A stretch of DNA of 64,000 nt from Sphagnum compactum (Eukaryota; Bryophyta; Sphagnopsida; Sphagnales). Shown here piece after piece: positions 11,377 to 25,300 of the stretch. Both the position numbers and the translations under genes were made by a program. The stretch covers positions 10,354,001 through 10,418,000 of the forward strand of contig OZ234494.1 in assembly GCA_965153455.1 (NCBI GenBank). Direction: 5' to 3'. The notes beneath the pieces are model-generated. The model was not told the origin of the DNA. It made no database searches and saw nothing but the letters and a program-made list of their open reading frames with translations. Every line of letters starts with the position of its first letter. The first letter of the stretch is position 1.

Positions 11377-14300
11377 ATGTATTTTAAGTGGGTAGATTTG
11401 TTTCGATGCACATAGTTTAACATATCTACCCACCTATGTAAGTAACTATTTTATTTATTTATTTTTCCAAAATTCAATCAATATGCCATGTGGCAACTTT
11501 TGTTTGTGTCATTTGTCGCAATATAAATACATTTAAATTGAATAATCATAATGGATGGTTGAGATCGAAATTTCAATAAAAATTTAATTTTCATAAAAAA
11601 TTATTCCAAATGCCATGTGTCAGAATCTCTTTTGTCCAAGTTCCATCATGCAAATAGTTGAAATTGGACCATGTTGAATTTTTTTTCATTATCATTTATA
11701 TAAAATAATATAAAAAATTCCAAGTTTTGTCACATGACAAAATCTGATTAGAGAATGTGTTGAAATATATGGCAATCCATAATGGATGGCTTCAATTAAT
11801 ATTTCAATCATAAAAAAATTTGCCCAAAGATATTATGTTGATAAATGGCAATTAATGATAGGGTTATTTAGTAGTTGCAAAAAAATGGTTAATAGTTGGA
11901 GATGTTATACATTAATCAAAGGATGGAAGTGTATATGTTGACTGTATACTTCATCCGTGGGAAATGTGTTGACATCATGTCAAATCATCATTTGCAACTA
12001 AAGGTTCAATGTGACTTCATTTATGTAACTAATGGATTTCTTAGTTGCAAAGTTGATTGTAACGATTTTTTTGTTACAAATTGTAGTTGCAAATTGATGT
12101 TTTTTTACTAGTGTAATGTCCAAAGCAACATCCAATTTAAGGATTCAATTTTGCTTCAAATGAGTCCAAATTCATTCCTAGGAATTTGAACCCTAGACAC
12201 CCATTTAAAGTAGGCATTAGTTACAACTTAAAACCAAACAAATGTAGAATTCCAATTGTTTTTTTACTATAAATTTTTTGCCAAAAAACAAGATTATTAT
12301 TTTTTTTAATGTCATTTTGAAGGTTTTTAATCATCAAATTGAAAAAAAAATAGTAAATTTTGATTCATATATTGTTTTCATTGTGTAGCCAAACATATGG
12401 AAAGATGATTAAATATTTGTAATCTATTCATATGGTGTATAGCCATATTTGGCTAAATCTTCCAAGAAATGGTATGATAGCCATTTTTTGTGGAACTTTT
12501 AATGGATGATTGCCACTTTGGCTACAAAGAATAATTCCACCAAAAAAACATTGATGCAAACTAACAAAGATCAAACATACATTTTCAAACTAAGATCACA
12601 ATTGTTAAAAAGATAAAATCGAACCATACTCACCTTTAAATATCCATTTAAAAAACAAATATTATACGCATAGATGAACAAAAACACTAGGTTTTTTTTT
12701 AATTTTGTTTTCAAGTAGGTGGATTAGTGATCATCCACAACAAGAATGAACCACATTTGGCTAAAGGTCAATGAAGATAGTAGAAATAGGTGAAAGATTT
12801 GGGCATAAAATTTTGGCTCGAAGTTGACCTAATGTGTGAATGACATCTAAAATATTTTGTGTGCAATATGATGGATTAACATGTTCCATAAAAGTGCATG
12901 CATCTAAATGAGAAATTAGAGATCTAGTTTTATGGAAATTTCTAGTTTGAAGTTTGAACTTACAATAAACCAATGTCATTAAACAATGAAGCGTTTGTTT
13001 TGTCTTGACTACCAATTACGTTGTTTTATAGTTTATAGCACAACAACATTGCAACATGTTTGCTAAATTTCGTATTATCACACATGATGATGTATTAGCT
13101 TTGTAGATTGGATTGTAGGTCAAAATGAGGTTGAATTTGATTCGAATAAATTATCTTCACATTATGAATATAATCTAAAATAATTCATTTGGCATTGTTT
13201 GAGATAAATAAACTTGGTATTTTAACTTCCACATTCTATGATGCACCCATGCTAACAAATATACTTGAAAACATGATGCAATATGCAATGTTTTTGGTTC
13301 CATTACTTTATAAATTTTGTATTCCACATGGTTGAAAACTTGTGGGGAGTAAAGGGGAAGGGTCATTATTTTGTGTAATTAAAAACTACATGAATAAAAA
13401 GATAAGGTTCCATATATTGGTTGTTGGGTATAAATTATAATTCAGTTAGTTTTATAATAGGACTATGTTTTTTTTCAAAATCAAAATGTAATTAATATCA
13501 AATGTATTAGAATTTCTCTTACAAATGTAACATATGTATAAAAAAATTATAATAGGTAATTAATTTTTAGTAGGTTGAATTAATAGGATGAAAAGGTCCA
13601 AACACAATAAATGAACCAAAGGGCACAAAGGTAAATGTCTTTTCCAATAACTTCATCATGCGACATTCATGCGTTAGTATATTCATTAGTACAAAAGTAA
13701 AGTGTAGTTCACTAGCTTAAATCATTACGGGACCTTAAAGTGAAATATGTTCATTACACCTTAGTGATTTCACCCTGGTTAAAGTTATTTCATTATAAGG
13801 TCACTATGTAAACATCATGCTTCATTATTAATCGACATAATTCACTTTTATAATTTATTATGGTAAATATTTTTATTTTTATGTTCACCAGTAAAAATTG
13901 ACCAAATTGTAACCACTTTAATTGCAACTACATGCGACTATTAGTCATTTGCGACTACCTTTGAATATTTTTGCAACTATTTATTGTGTCAAGGTCATAT
14001 TTACAACTACATTGCAACTAATGATTGATTATTTTGGTTTTCATCCTTCCATGTGAACAACATTTAATTTAACTTTCATCCAAGAATAACAATTTATGTC
14101 CCATTAGTTGCAAATGTGGCTAGTTTAGTTATAGCCCTAATAATATACAAAGGTGTATTTTGTGTATTCTAAAAAATATAGTTGGGTATATTAGGATTTA
14201 CAAATGTATATGAATGACCATATTACATGTGTATTCAAAAATAATTATTAGCATAAAATGCCCTCGATATTATGGTTACAGTAGGTGTATATTTTGAAGT

Positions 14301-17040
14301 ATTAAAATTTTATGTAAAATATTTATTAAATACAATGTGGCCATATTACAATTTTATCCTAGTTATTTTATTATTACAAATGAAAATTATTAATAATATA
14401 TTATATTATATATTTATATTAATTACCTTATAGTAAAAAATTAATATTTTTTTGATTTACATTCTAAAATAATATTATTTTACTACATAATAATGATGAC
14501 GACAACAATGATAATGATATTAGTATGATAGGAAAACTAATAATATGATTACTGAAATTACAACCATTTTGACTATTGAAATTATTATTATTACTATTAT
14601 TACATATTAAATTGTTTATTTTTTTTAGTCTAGGGCTCCATTTGCCCACAATACATAATGTAAAGCTCCATCAATCCTCGCATGTGCACAAAAGGCATAC
14701 ATGAAAAATTTGTCATATGCTACATCACCAACCACAAGTATGTTCAACTAAAGTAATCAATGATAACTCAACCAATGTTTACATGGTTAAGAAATCCATA
14801 TGCATTGGCATCCGTATCATAATAAAAATTAGAATGGCATGAATGAAGATTATTGGGTTTGGATGATTATACAATATATCTGTCACAAAGCCATCACATG
14901 TGACATTGTACTATGATCTCCTAAATTGCCTTCTCCTTTTTTGTTGATCATAATAATATGTTGAAATGATTCTTAAAGCAGTTGCAACATTATGTCTAGG
15001 AATTTTGTAATTGTGTCTTGCCAAACTTGCCAACACATGTTTTATTCCCCAATTCATTCCATTCAAGTCCATTGGAAACTAGTACGTTCTTGATGGCATT
15101 ACACAACTCTTCCTTTCCAAGATGGTGGTGAACATTAAAATTTTGTTATAAAACCTTTGTCATCCATTGTTTCAATTGTCATGGGTGTGTTATTCCACAT
15201 GACACAACTATGTCTTTTAGGGTGAAAGCACACTAAAATGTATTACATAATTGTATCACAATTTGATTATTTGTTATGGAATAAAAACAAATGAGTAAGA
15301 TGTCAAAAGGATTCAACAAAATGATCACATCATATCATATCATATGAATATCAAGAATGAATTTTGAGTTATCATAACATATTGAACTTTTGAAATGTTA
15401 AAATCTTGCACCATAATTCATATCATATGATTATGAATTCATTATATTTTCTAAAATGTTTAGTTGAGTATTTTTTTTGACATTGAAAGTGAATGAACAA
15501 GTTTTGCACAATTTCCAATACTAAGTCGTGAGATGTCAAGTTTGTGATGTAGTATGGACTACACATATGTTGGAAAATACTACATCTTAGTGTGTTTTCA
15601 CCTTTTAGGGGAACTTGCTCCCTTAACATTATGTGCACATAATCCATAGGATCCACACCTTCATGTTCCATGGGGACTTGCATGAACATGTCATACATTT
15701 CCCACAATAGAAAATAAGGAATTGTCATCACATTGCCATCCTATTGTCAATGTACAAATTTAAATTTTACATTTTAAATTTTCCAAGAATGTCAAAGCCT
15801 ATCGACTTCCTATAATCAAGGACAAAACATTTAAAAGCCTCAAAACACAATAAAATCTACATATGTTTGCACAAATTTTTGGCCTCACAAAATTAGTGGT
15901 ATGCACAAGTGTACAATTTTCATGAAGTGTTAACTAATTCATAGATTGCAATGTGCATATGAACATGAAAGTTACATTTCAGGAACTATTATACACAAAC
16001 AATGTAGATCTTCCAAATGAATCTTTTAATTACATTTATGCTTAATCAACAAATTGGCTAATGTAACAATAGACCAGTTTCTGACCAAAGGAAAAAAACT
16101 AACCAATTTTGAATTTATACTATTCATTTGTAGGAAATCACAAAAGAATCTCACCTAGTGTAATTGATGGCAAATCATTGTTTTATCATCTTAGTTGCAC
16201 CATCACAAAACTCCATAAATCTTATGACTATTAATTGGATATATCTAATGTTTGAACCCTAATTTCACAATTATCTCATTTGATGCCTATAGACCCATAA
16301 ACAACAACCTATATTTATTCTTAATATCAAATATTAGGCATTAAAAAGAGCAACACATTTGCTTTTCCAAATAAAAGATGAATAATTGGCCATCACTAAA
16401 ATTCAACACATGACCAAAAAAAAAATTAAAAAAATTGCAACATCTTGTTAAGAATAAAAAAGAATGTGGAAAATGGTTCAAACTAAAACATGGGTTATAA
16501 GAAAACACAAACTTTGTGAACCTTAATTCCAAAATTACAGCAATCAATGCACACCAAACCCATGAACTATAACCAAAAACTTTTTATTCTCAAATTCATT
16601 AAGCATAAGGAACCTTAACACATCCACTTTTCTAAACATAATTTGAAATAACAACATTGGTGGAACTCAACATGGGATAAAAATTGAAAAATGATGACTT
16701 GGTAACAATATGCTATGAAAATAAAGAAGGAAAAACAACCAATATTGAAACATAGGGAATAAGAAAACACGAACCTTGTAGTTTGGGACATGTAGCCTAG
16801 CATGTAAGGAAGATCATCCACATGACGATCCAACTACCTTGTAAGCCTTCTACTTGACGATGATCAAGATTTTGCCACAATTGGTGATTATGTGGTGAAG
16901 ATGACAACTTTCAAATTACAATTATTAACATATTTGCAAGGTGTACAAGATCTAAATTAAATATTAACATGTTAAAAATGAATAAACCAAAAGAACCTTG
17001 GAAATAGAGGACATTTGGATTAAACCCTAAGCTGAGATGC
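11377..17040. other. AT-rich intergenic DNA, no gene recognised
   Basis: Gene-poor AT-rich sequence. Open frames such as 12761-13015 (-), 14464-14649 (-) and 15423-15731 (-) are short and match no family I know. 'Ttgcaacta' type words cluster near 11875-12085 and again near 13915-14030, as they also do near 9125-9165. No exon with credible splice sites was found. Confidence 0.5.
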
Positions 17041-17099
17041 AAAAAATTGGCAATGAGATCATGGAATGAGGGAATCTTATTAGGAGTAGTCAATGTTAC

Positions 17100-17490
17100 A
17101 ATTTGGGGCATATGGTATGAACATTTCGGTATGTGGCGTGAGCATTTTGGCATGTGGTTTAAGCACTTTGGCTTGTCATTTACATTCATAATGTTTTTAA
17201 GTATTTTGATTTATGGTCTCGGCATTTTGGCATGTGGTTGAAGCATTTTGGTTTGTGATATCAGCATTTTGGCTGGTGGCCTAAGGTTTTAATATTTTAA
17301 AGCATTTTGACTTATGGTCTAAACATTTTAATTTGTGGTGTAAATTTTTGGCTTGTGGTGTGAACATTTTGGCTTTATGGTATGAACAATTTGGCATGTG
17401 GTTTAAACCTTCTGATTTGTGGTGTAAAATTATGATGTTTTAAAAACATTTTGGTATTTGGTTGAAGCATTTTGGCTTTAAGGTTTAGAC
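17100..17490 (+). repeat. Degenerate ~22-bp tandem repeat array
   Basis: About 15-18 imperfect copies of a unit resembling 'gcattttggcttgtggttta'. Variable positions include 'gaacatttcggtatgtggcg' at the left and 'cattttggctttatggtatg' at the right. The unit is about 21-22 bp, so it does not preserve a single codon frame. It has the look of a minisatellite. Confidence 0.85.
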
Positions 17491-17805
17491 CATAAGTCAA
17501 AGTGTTGAGGGCTACTAAAGTTGCCATTAAGGTAAGACAATTGACCATGGAAACAACACAAATGACATAGTGTGTATTTTTTCAAACATTTCTTAAGGTA
17601 TTAGTCAAATGTCTTGAGACTTGGAAAAGAATCATGTTCCATAGTTCATAAGAAAATTACAATAGACATATTTTGCACCAACAAAACAAATATGTTTTGT
17701 GATCCTCACAAGAAATGTCCTCCTCCGGTATAGAGCACAACAAGCACATGTCAAACACAAAAAATATAAAAATATAAAAATAACCAGAAACCGCGCACTA
17801 CCTCA

Positions 17806-17926
17806 AACAATACAATTATTCCAATAATGCCTTCAACCCTAAACCCTAAACCTGGTGCCCTAAACCCTAAACCCTAAACCTGGTGGTGCCTGGAACAATA
17901 CAATTATTCCAATAATGCCTTCAACC
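17806..17926. repeat. Interstitial telomere-type block flanked by direct repeats
   Basis: Two runs of CCCTAAA units (about 17837-17852 and 17858-17879) are each followed by 'cctggtg'. They sit between two copies of a ~33-bp sequence starting 'aacaatacaattattcc' at 17806 and 17894. The arrangement is an 88-bp tandem-type duplication surrounding plant telomere repeats. Confidence 0.85.
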
Positions 17927-18449
17927 TGGGGCCTTACCTACCAGTTGACCAACCCCTCCAAATGAGAGCTAAGAAGAGTTCAACTGTAAAGCCCACATTC
18001 TCTCATGCAGATTCTGCACATAACAGGAAGCATACTATTGCACCTCGTTACACCTTGGCACAGTTCTCATGTCGTTTCACCTTGCCACACTGGCTGATTA
18101 TGGCCTGTATTTTCCCTGGCCATCCGATTCTGCCTTTATTATTAGGGCACAAAAGAGGGCAGAACAGATACCATACACCTATGCCTGATGTTTGGCACAC
18201 TTCTTTGCCAAATAATTATGTATTTAAAAAATGAGGTTTGGCAGTTTCAAGAATTAATTTTTCAGAATTTCAACAAGTTGAGGAATAAGTATGCAAAATA
18301 CCGTATCTTGTGTGGCGCATTTCTCATAATAACCCAGTGGTTTTTGCAATTTTCGACAATTTCGAGAAATATCAATAAAATTTTCTCTCTTTTTTGGCAA
18401 AACCTTTTGCCAATTATTTTGTGCCAAAACATCAGTCATAGGTACAGTA

Positions 18450-19192
18450 CCTCCAGGCATTCCATGACCTTCCAGATTCACCCACCACCCGGATCAAGTA
18501 CGCCAATTGGGAACACGAGCGACCGGCGGAGCCGGTGGAAACTCACCAGTAGGCTCGGATACGCCGGTCGCCGGTTGGCTCTGTTTGAATCCAAATGCTC
18601 AATGGACGGCAGTATAGCGGCGCTATTCGTTTACCGGAGAATCCAGTCACCTGTGGGGACCGCCCGGGTGCCAGCCCGGGCATGTGGACCCCTGGGGGCT
18701 TCGTCTCCTCTTCGTCGTAGTCCGCAAGCTTTCTTCTCTTCAGGCAGGCACGCAGAGTGCTGCACTCGCCTCTTCCTCGTGTTCTCGCAGCGGGAGTGGA
18801 AGGCGGCGCCGCGCCGCTGGTGCCCCCACCTTGTCCGTCGCTTTCATCTCATCAGCGTTCTGTTTTCGATACCACCCCTTTTCCAGAATCAACTTCTCAA
18901 GTTGGAAAACTTCGTCGGTTTGAAGAGAGATCTAAAGAGAGACACGAGAGACTAAAACAGGAAGGAGTGGGGGGGGGATACGAGATCCGATCTATTGCAG
19001 TTCCGTTACGGATTCGTGGCTTGTTTGTTTAGCAGGCTTGAAAAGCGAAGAGGATTGGGCAGTGCTTTTTTTTTCAGGAGGTCGAATTGCGCAACGGGCC
19101 TGCTGTATTTGCTCTTCAACTTATTTAGGGCTTGGGTGGGTTGGAGTTCGGCGTCGTCAGACGAGGCAGATCTGGGGATTGCAGGGTGAGAT
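18450..19192 (+). promoter_or_regulatory. GC/CpG-rich 5' flank and probable 5' UTR of the PRELI gene
   Basis: GC content and CpG density rise abruptly at about 18,450, against the AT-rich DNA to the left, and stay high up to the start codon at 19193. This is the expected look of an unmethylated plant promoter and 5' UTR. Overlapping open frames here (including a 255-codon one, 18188-18955) have no protein similarity and are explained by the composition. No clear TATA box was identified. The transcription start is not determinable from sequence. Confidence 0.6.
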
Positions 19193-20052
19193 ATGGTGAG
19201 AGGGTTTGTGCAAGAGCATGTGTACAAGCATCCATGGGAGCGGGTGACGGCTGCGAACTGGCGTAAGTACACGGACACGGAGCACAAGTCGCTGCTGTCG
19301 CATGTTGTGGAGGTGGATACCATAGAGAGAACACTGGATAAATCACGTGGCGAGCTTCACAGCACTCGTGCTATAACTGTAAATGCTCCTGGGCCTTGGT
19401 GGTTACAGCGGCTTATGGGAGACACGGTTTGCCATTGCTTGGAGCAGTCTACAGTTAATGCCGGTAAGCTCATCCATGGTACCCTAGGGTTTGGATTGTG
19501 GAAGGTTTGCAGCTATTGTAGTTTTCTCTGGACTTTCACACCCAAAGAAGAATCAAATTTGTCCCCTGAGGTTGGATTCTTGCATGGAGTTTTCTCTCTT
19601 AACCAGGTTGGTGTGATGGTCGTGTCATGCTGTTGACCTACATCGTACAATTTTCTTTGAGATGCGAATTGATGTGTTTGTTCTTGGTCTTACCAAGAAA
19701 AGGACATGGCACTGGCATTTGGAAATTTATCATGACTGAAAATGTCTGAGTGAAATTTTGTGCAGGCACACGCACAATGGAGATGGTGACTAGGAACATG
19801 ACTCTGAAGGATTTTGTAGAGGTAGAAGAGAAATGTTGGTATAAACCGCATCCAGAAAATCCAGAGTGGACAGTTTTTAGGCAAGAGACTAACATAACAT
19901 GTGCTACGCTATCAGCTTTGGCATCGATGGCAGAGAAGATTGAACAAAAGTGTGCTGAGAGGTTCCAGCAGAATAGTGCACATGGTCGGGATGTTATGGA
20001 GAAGGTGTGCTCATTTCTAGAAAGAACAGAGGCTGCTGGTGTCACTTTGTAG
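19193..20052 (+). CDS. PRELI/MSF1-domain protein (mitochondrial phospholipid transfer)
   Basis: Two exons, 19193-19463 and 19766-20052, joined by a GT-AG intron in phase 1, give a 185-residue protein. The length and sequence fit the plant MSF1-like proteins related to Arabidopsis At5g13070. The PRELI/MSF1 domain fills the whole chain. Visible family motifs are the N-terminal 'YKHPWERVTAANWRKY', the 'HSTRAITVNAPGPWW' strand, 'NMTLKDFVEVEEKCWY' and the C-terminal helix 'SALASMAEKIEQKCAERF'. Family members (yeast Ups1, human PRELID) shuttle phosphatidic acid or phosphatidylserine across the mitochondrial intermembrane space, usually with a small Mdm35/TRIAP1 partner. That role is inferred here by homology. 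The start is the first ATG matching the family N-terminus and has upstream GC-rich leader. Nothing appears broken. Confidence 0.94.
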
Positions 20053-22280
20053 CATCTGCACTCTTCATAATTGCTCTCTTCCTCTCTTGGGTCTGGCTGG
20101 TCTCCTTTTCACTAAACCCTAAGCCTAAGCATTCTTCATCCTCTGACCTCTTAGTTGTTAGGTTGCTCATGTTTCTTCCCAACAGTATCATGATGTTGGA
20201 TAGGTGATTTCCTCTTCTCTGTCTCCCTCCTTTAGTTAGTCTCTGCATTCTTTGCACATTGTGCAACATTTTTTTGGGAATTTTTGCTTCAATGGCAAGC
20301 TCAGGCCTAAAGACTCTTTAGGCTTTTAAAAGAAGATTTTGTACGTGACTAGTCAACCTATAATATTCTCATGAAGGTTGAATTTGTGTATGATTGTTGC
20401 TGGTGGTCAAATCACTTGACAGTTTTTGCTTTTGGTCTTGTTTCTCTTTCTGTAAGGTTGGGTTTCCTCTTTTTCATCCTTGCTGATGGGTTGCTGTTAC
20501 AATGTCTGATCTGAGATAGCTATAACCCAAACATTGGGCTGTCTCTCAGATCTTTCCAAGTCATCTTAGATTGTATGTAGGGAGAAGTTGTCAGTACCTA
20601 TGATGATTATTATATACTCTCAGAGGTATTGAGCAATCAAATCCAGGTTTCTCTTCTGAACACAGCAGTTTATACAGTTTGATAGTCATGTCACATTTTA
20701 ATTTGTGCATGGTAGTCTAATGTTTGACTCTCTCTGCTTCGATGACTGGATTGGGCTTGTGTCTTGGTTGGATTTCTGTTCTCACCCCTAACAACCTGAT
20801 TCCATCATCATAGCTTTTGCCAACTTCAACTCAAAATTGGTGGCACCACAGGCCATTTGACACGGTTTGGAATGGACATGGATTTATTTTTCACAAGCCC
20901 CTCATCCAGCAATCAGCATTGATATGTGGTTGGGGAGGCCTGTGAAAACAATGCCAGGCCCAATCATGTTTTGTTGATGGGTACAGGTTGACTGCAGACC
21001 TACTGCTCAATGGGATCAAATCATGCTGTTCGCTGGCTGCTGGCCCACCCTCTCATGACAAGAGCTGCTCATTGGACTATTTACGATCCATTAGGTGGGA
21101 CATTGAACCATATCACACTTTGCACTGCTGCAACAAAGCAGACACAATCAGCCATGTCATGTAAGTGCCACATTCACACACTTTAGAATCAAGTGTATTG
21201 GAACCTCATACAGACCAGAGACCAAGAGTTCATGTAAATGCTAGCAAATGGATACTTAGCAAAGACCCACCCAGAAAGGAAATGTTTGACAATTTCCAAA
21301 CCATATCATATTGTATGAGACCTGGGTTCAGTTGATGATTGTGTCAAGGTGGCAAGTTTCTCTAGTCTCTCTGAGCAGCATCTCAATCCTGATCCTCAGA
21401 TAATCCAAAATCAAATTGTGGGCATGCACAGCTGCACAAGTTTAACAGATACTGCAAAAGCTCTGGAAATGTGGAATCTGTATAAGCACTTTCCTCATCC
21501 CAAAGCATGGTTTTTTTTTCCTAAAATCCAATTCTAATTTGAAAACATCTCATGTGGGTGTTTTTGTGACCACTATCTCTAGATCCTTGGAAGCTGACTG
21601 CAAACCATTAGAGTCATTGCAACATCCTTATTCAGTCTTATACTGTCTTTGTGGGCTTGGGAGGTTCCCAGTTCCCATTTTAGTCACATTAATCAAGTCA
21701 CATAAACATAAAAATAGCAGACTATAACTAAAATATAACAACATGACATGTAAGAAAATGTAAGATCAAACAGAAATTTTGTATTTTAATTTCTTAGAAA
21801 TAGAATGTAACTAGTGTATATTTGATGTTTAAATTAATATAAAATTTTAATTTGAAATTAAAAACAGAAGAAAAACTGACTTGTTTTATAAAATGAAAGC
21901 CATGTGAGAATTAACTACCTAATTTCAAAAGTGAAATTCCTTTCATTGTAAGATTTTTGTAAGTAAATTTTAGTATAATTATTCTAATTTCTAAAATTCC
22001 CAAATAAAAATAAAAATATTAATGTAATTTAGTAACATTTGGAAAAATAGAATTCAATTAAATGAAAATTCAAATGTATTAAATTTTAATTAAAGATATT
22101 TAAAATTAATGGCATTGTAAAATTTTATGTAATTATTGAACTAACAATTGATTAAGTTGAATAATCATATTAAATATGTACATGAGTAAACGGTTTCATC
22201 ATGAAATATGGTAATAAGGTTGTCATGTGTAATATTAAAAAAAATGCATGTTTATAAATTTTGCGATAAAAATTTAAATC
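20053..22280. other. 3' flank of the PRELI gene and unassigned DNA
   Basis: The first several hundred bases probably hold the 3' UTR of the PRELI gene. The remainder to about 21.7 kb is moderate-GC sequence with no recognisable exon, then AT-rich DNA. Short frames at 21349-21537 and 21539-21727 match nothing I know. Confidence 0.45.
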
Positions 22281-22284
22281 ATCA

Positions 22285-22350
22285 TGCAATTGATGGGCAG
22301 ATGTTAAAGGTCTTGGGTTGTGACCAAGGAGATGACAGTTCAAACTCCAT
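22285..22350 (+). repeat. tRNA-like A/B-box sequence, possible SINE head
   Basis: An A-box-like 'tgggcagatgttaaagg' is followed at tRNA-like spacing by a B-box-like 'cagttcaaactcc'. The intervening 'cttgggttgtgaccaagg' can form an anticodon-arm-like stem. The acceptor stem is not evident, so this is more likely a tRNA-derived SINE fragment than a functional tRNA. Confidence 0.4.
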
Positions 22351-25300
22351 TTTGGATTAGGGTTTTGTTTTTCAATTTTCAATTTTTCAATCGAAGTGGT
22401 GATCTCTGCATGAAATGATTTGGTCAGAAAATTTTAAAAATAGGAAAAAAGAAAACAAAACTAGCATTGTTCTATATTTTTGGTCACCTTTTGGAATTTG
22501 GAATAGAATCTAGTAATTTATTTTTAAAAAGTAAATCTGTTTCTTGAAATTTAGCAACTAAGAAACTAAAACAACATTAAATTTTGTCATTTTGAAAAAT
22601 AAATTGACATTTGAAAAACTTTCACCAAAAAACAAACCCTACTTTGAACATGTTGGGATCATGACATTATGATGATGACTTGTCACGAGTTTGTTTAATA
22701 ATTGAAAATCAACTTTAAAAATATAAATAAATAAATTTCACCAATGATGATCTTTATCAAAGTTGGTTTAGGTAGGATAACATTATGTTCCAATAGTCAT
22801 TGTACACTAGACAATTATAATGTGGAATTTTCTCATCATTGGATTCCAATTTGGAATCATAAAAAAAATAGAAATTTATAAAACATCACTATTGGTTTTT
22901 GTGTTGTTTCACATCTTTCCTTTTTTTCTATTTTCAAGATATGGACATTCACAAACATGTAGCTTTATGATTTAGTCTTGTTTTTTGCATGCCAACAAAT
23001 CTCCTCTTACAATAAGAGTTATTGTTGGTAAGACAAGGAAAGATGCAAAGAAAGTAGGAAAGTCATACAATGATTCAACAATAGATGCCACACCACTATT
23101 GCAACAAGAAAGAAAAAAGAACACATGAGATGTTAATCACCCATGTTGTTTATGCACGAGGTGGGAAAGGTGGCTTGTGGAGCAATAGTAGTGATCCTAC
23201 TCCTTTCAGAGACTTATTCCAAGTTGAAGAAGAAGAAAAGCACCTTAGCCGTGCAACTATTGATGTGAGAGAGATTGCAAACTCTCTTTGTCATAACTCA
23301 CATCGTCTTATCATCTTTGCACTGTTGTTTACAAAACAAAAAAAGCATTGAGTTGTCATCCCTATCTCTCCTCCTCCTTTGTACACATCCATCAAGAGTT
23401 CAAATTAAAAGAAGTAACAAAACTATTCAAAGTAATAAGTTTATCAAAAGGACATTAGCAAAAGAAGTAACATAATCTCAAGCAACAAACATGATCAATT
23501 CCCACAACAAGCATGATTTCACAACATGAATGTGTTTTTCAAAGCCTTGAAAGAAAAAGAACCAGTGGTGGCACCTATGAATGTGAATCATAATGTGGTC
23601 TTCATTATCATTACTACCAAATTAGAATAACTACCTTCAATAATGATTTCTAGGTACACTTGTTGTGTTGTTCTATTCTTGCAATCTATAATTTGTTTTG
23701 ACTATTTTGTTTGCTTGAATGGTTATTTATTCAATCACTTTTTTTTAGCTTTTAGGGCACCTTAAACCTTAAGCCCATTACCCAAATTGCTTGATTTTCC
23801 TTTCTGATGGTTAACTTTTTTTATTCAACAATTTTTAAGGCATTTAAAACCCTAAGCCAATTACCTTGTATTATGTTTTTTCCTTTATGATGTATATTTT
23901 TGATTCGGCAACATCTAAGGAACCTTAAACCCTAAACCAAAATTACTAACATTATGTTTTCTTTTGTGATGTATAACTTCTTATTTCACAAGCATCCCTG
24001 ACAAATACTCACAACAAATGAATTACTTTAGCACTTGAAATTTGATAACAAGATTTGTGCCACTATCACCTTTTCCAATTTTTATTTATTAATTAATTTG
24101 GTTCACGAATTCATGATTGAAAATGTTGAATTTGAACAACATGGGAAAGAATAATAGCTTTTCAAAACTCTTTTTGATATTTTTGCCATGTTTATTATGT
24201 TTTGGACTATGGGTTGTAGATTTGTTATTGCAAATGTGTTTTTGTAGTTTGTTGTAGAGGGAAAAAAAGGATTTGTAGCAAAAAATTCACTTTGGAAACA
24301 AAGGAGATCTTCATTTCTATTTGTTTGCTCAATGGTTGTAGATATTAATCCTATAGCAACTAAGGTGATTTAGTTGTCATTCTTCTTTGATGTTCAGTTG
24401 ATCTATGTTTTTGTTCTAGGTATACAGATTATTAAAACATGTAATTCTGCCATCATTTTCTTTGATGAGTTTGTTACAATTCATTGCATGGTTGTTGTTG
24501 TACATGTGAATCCTAAAAGTAGATATTTTACTTATCCAACATGCATGTTTATTGTCCATTTGTTTCAATCTTTTTGTTTGTGCATACATGAAACCTAGAG
24601 ATATTGACTTAACCCTAATTTACCATTTGTTCTTTTTGATGTTTTGTTTCAATTTGTTGTTTGTTTGTACTATGTTGTCTATTGGTCCTTTGTCATAGTC
24701 CATTTTTCTTCATGCTTTGTTTCAAGATATGCTGCACAAACTAAGGAGTTGGAACCAATTTATGAATTTTACAAATCAAGTTGTTGGTGTATTGTTTTTA
24801 AAGATTCATGAATAGTTTGAAGGCAATCAACCATATTGTTGTGCATTGATATTCATTAGTGCACAAATTCTCTTGCCATCAAAATCTAAAATCTATTTGT
24901 GTTGTTGGGGATTTGCAAATGGGGAGGTGGAAGAATTGATGGCCAAGAAAAGGCAACATGTTTTCTTCTTCTTCCTTTGGAGGCATTGTTTTACCAACTG
25001 TAGATGTTGATTGTATGGGAATGATTTTATTTGGTTATTGTCTTGGATATGTCCACATTCTCCCTAACAAAAACACCCATCCATCCCATTTGCTTCAATA
25101 ATAACCTAAGAGTATCAAGTTTGCCCTATTACACACCTTTCATGCATTCATAGATTTGAAACAAATGTTTTTTTCTTGTTTTCATGCCCTAATTCATCAC
25201 TCCATATCTTTGGATGGTGGAGCCCACTTTAAATGATGAACAAGATTCAATTGAATTGATGCAAATTGGTGAATGGAACATTAGAGTACATTGTAAGAAA

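Noticed and set aside
15423-15731. 102-codon minus-strand frame
   Set aside because: No recognisable domain; no flanking splice signals or neighbouring exons could be matched to a family.
17100-17490. Regular short repeats considered as a CRISPR array
   Set aside because: The units are contiguous and degenerate with no unique spacers, and the genome is eukaryotic.
18188-18955. 255-codon open frame upstream of the PRELI gene
   Set aside because: It starts in AT-rich DNA, runs into the CpG-rich promoter, has no recognisable motif, and overlaps other equally featureless frames. Composition explains its length.
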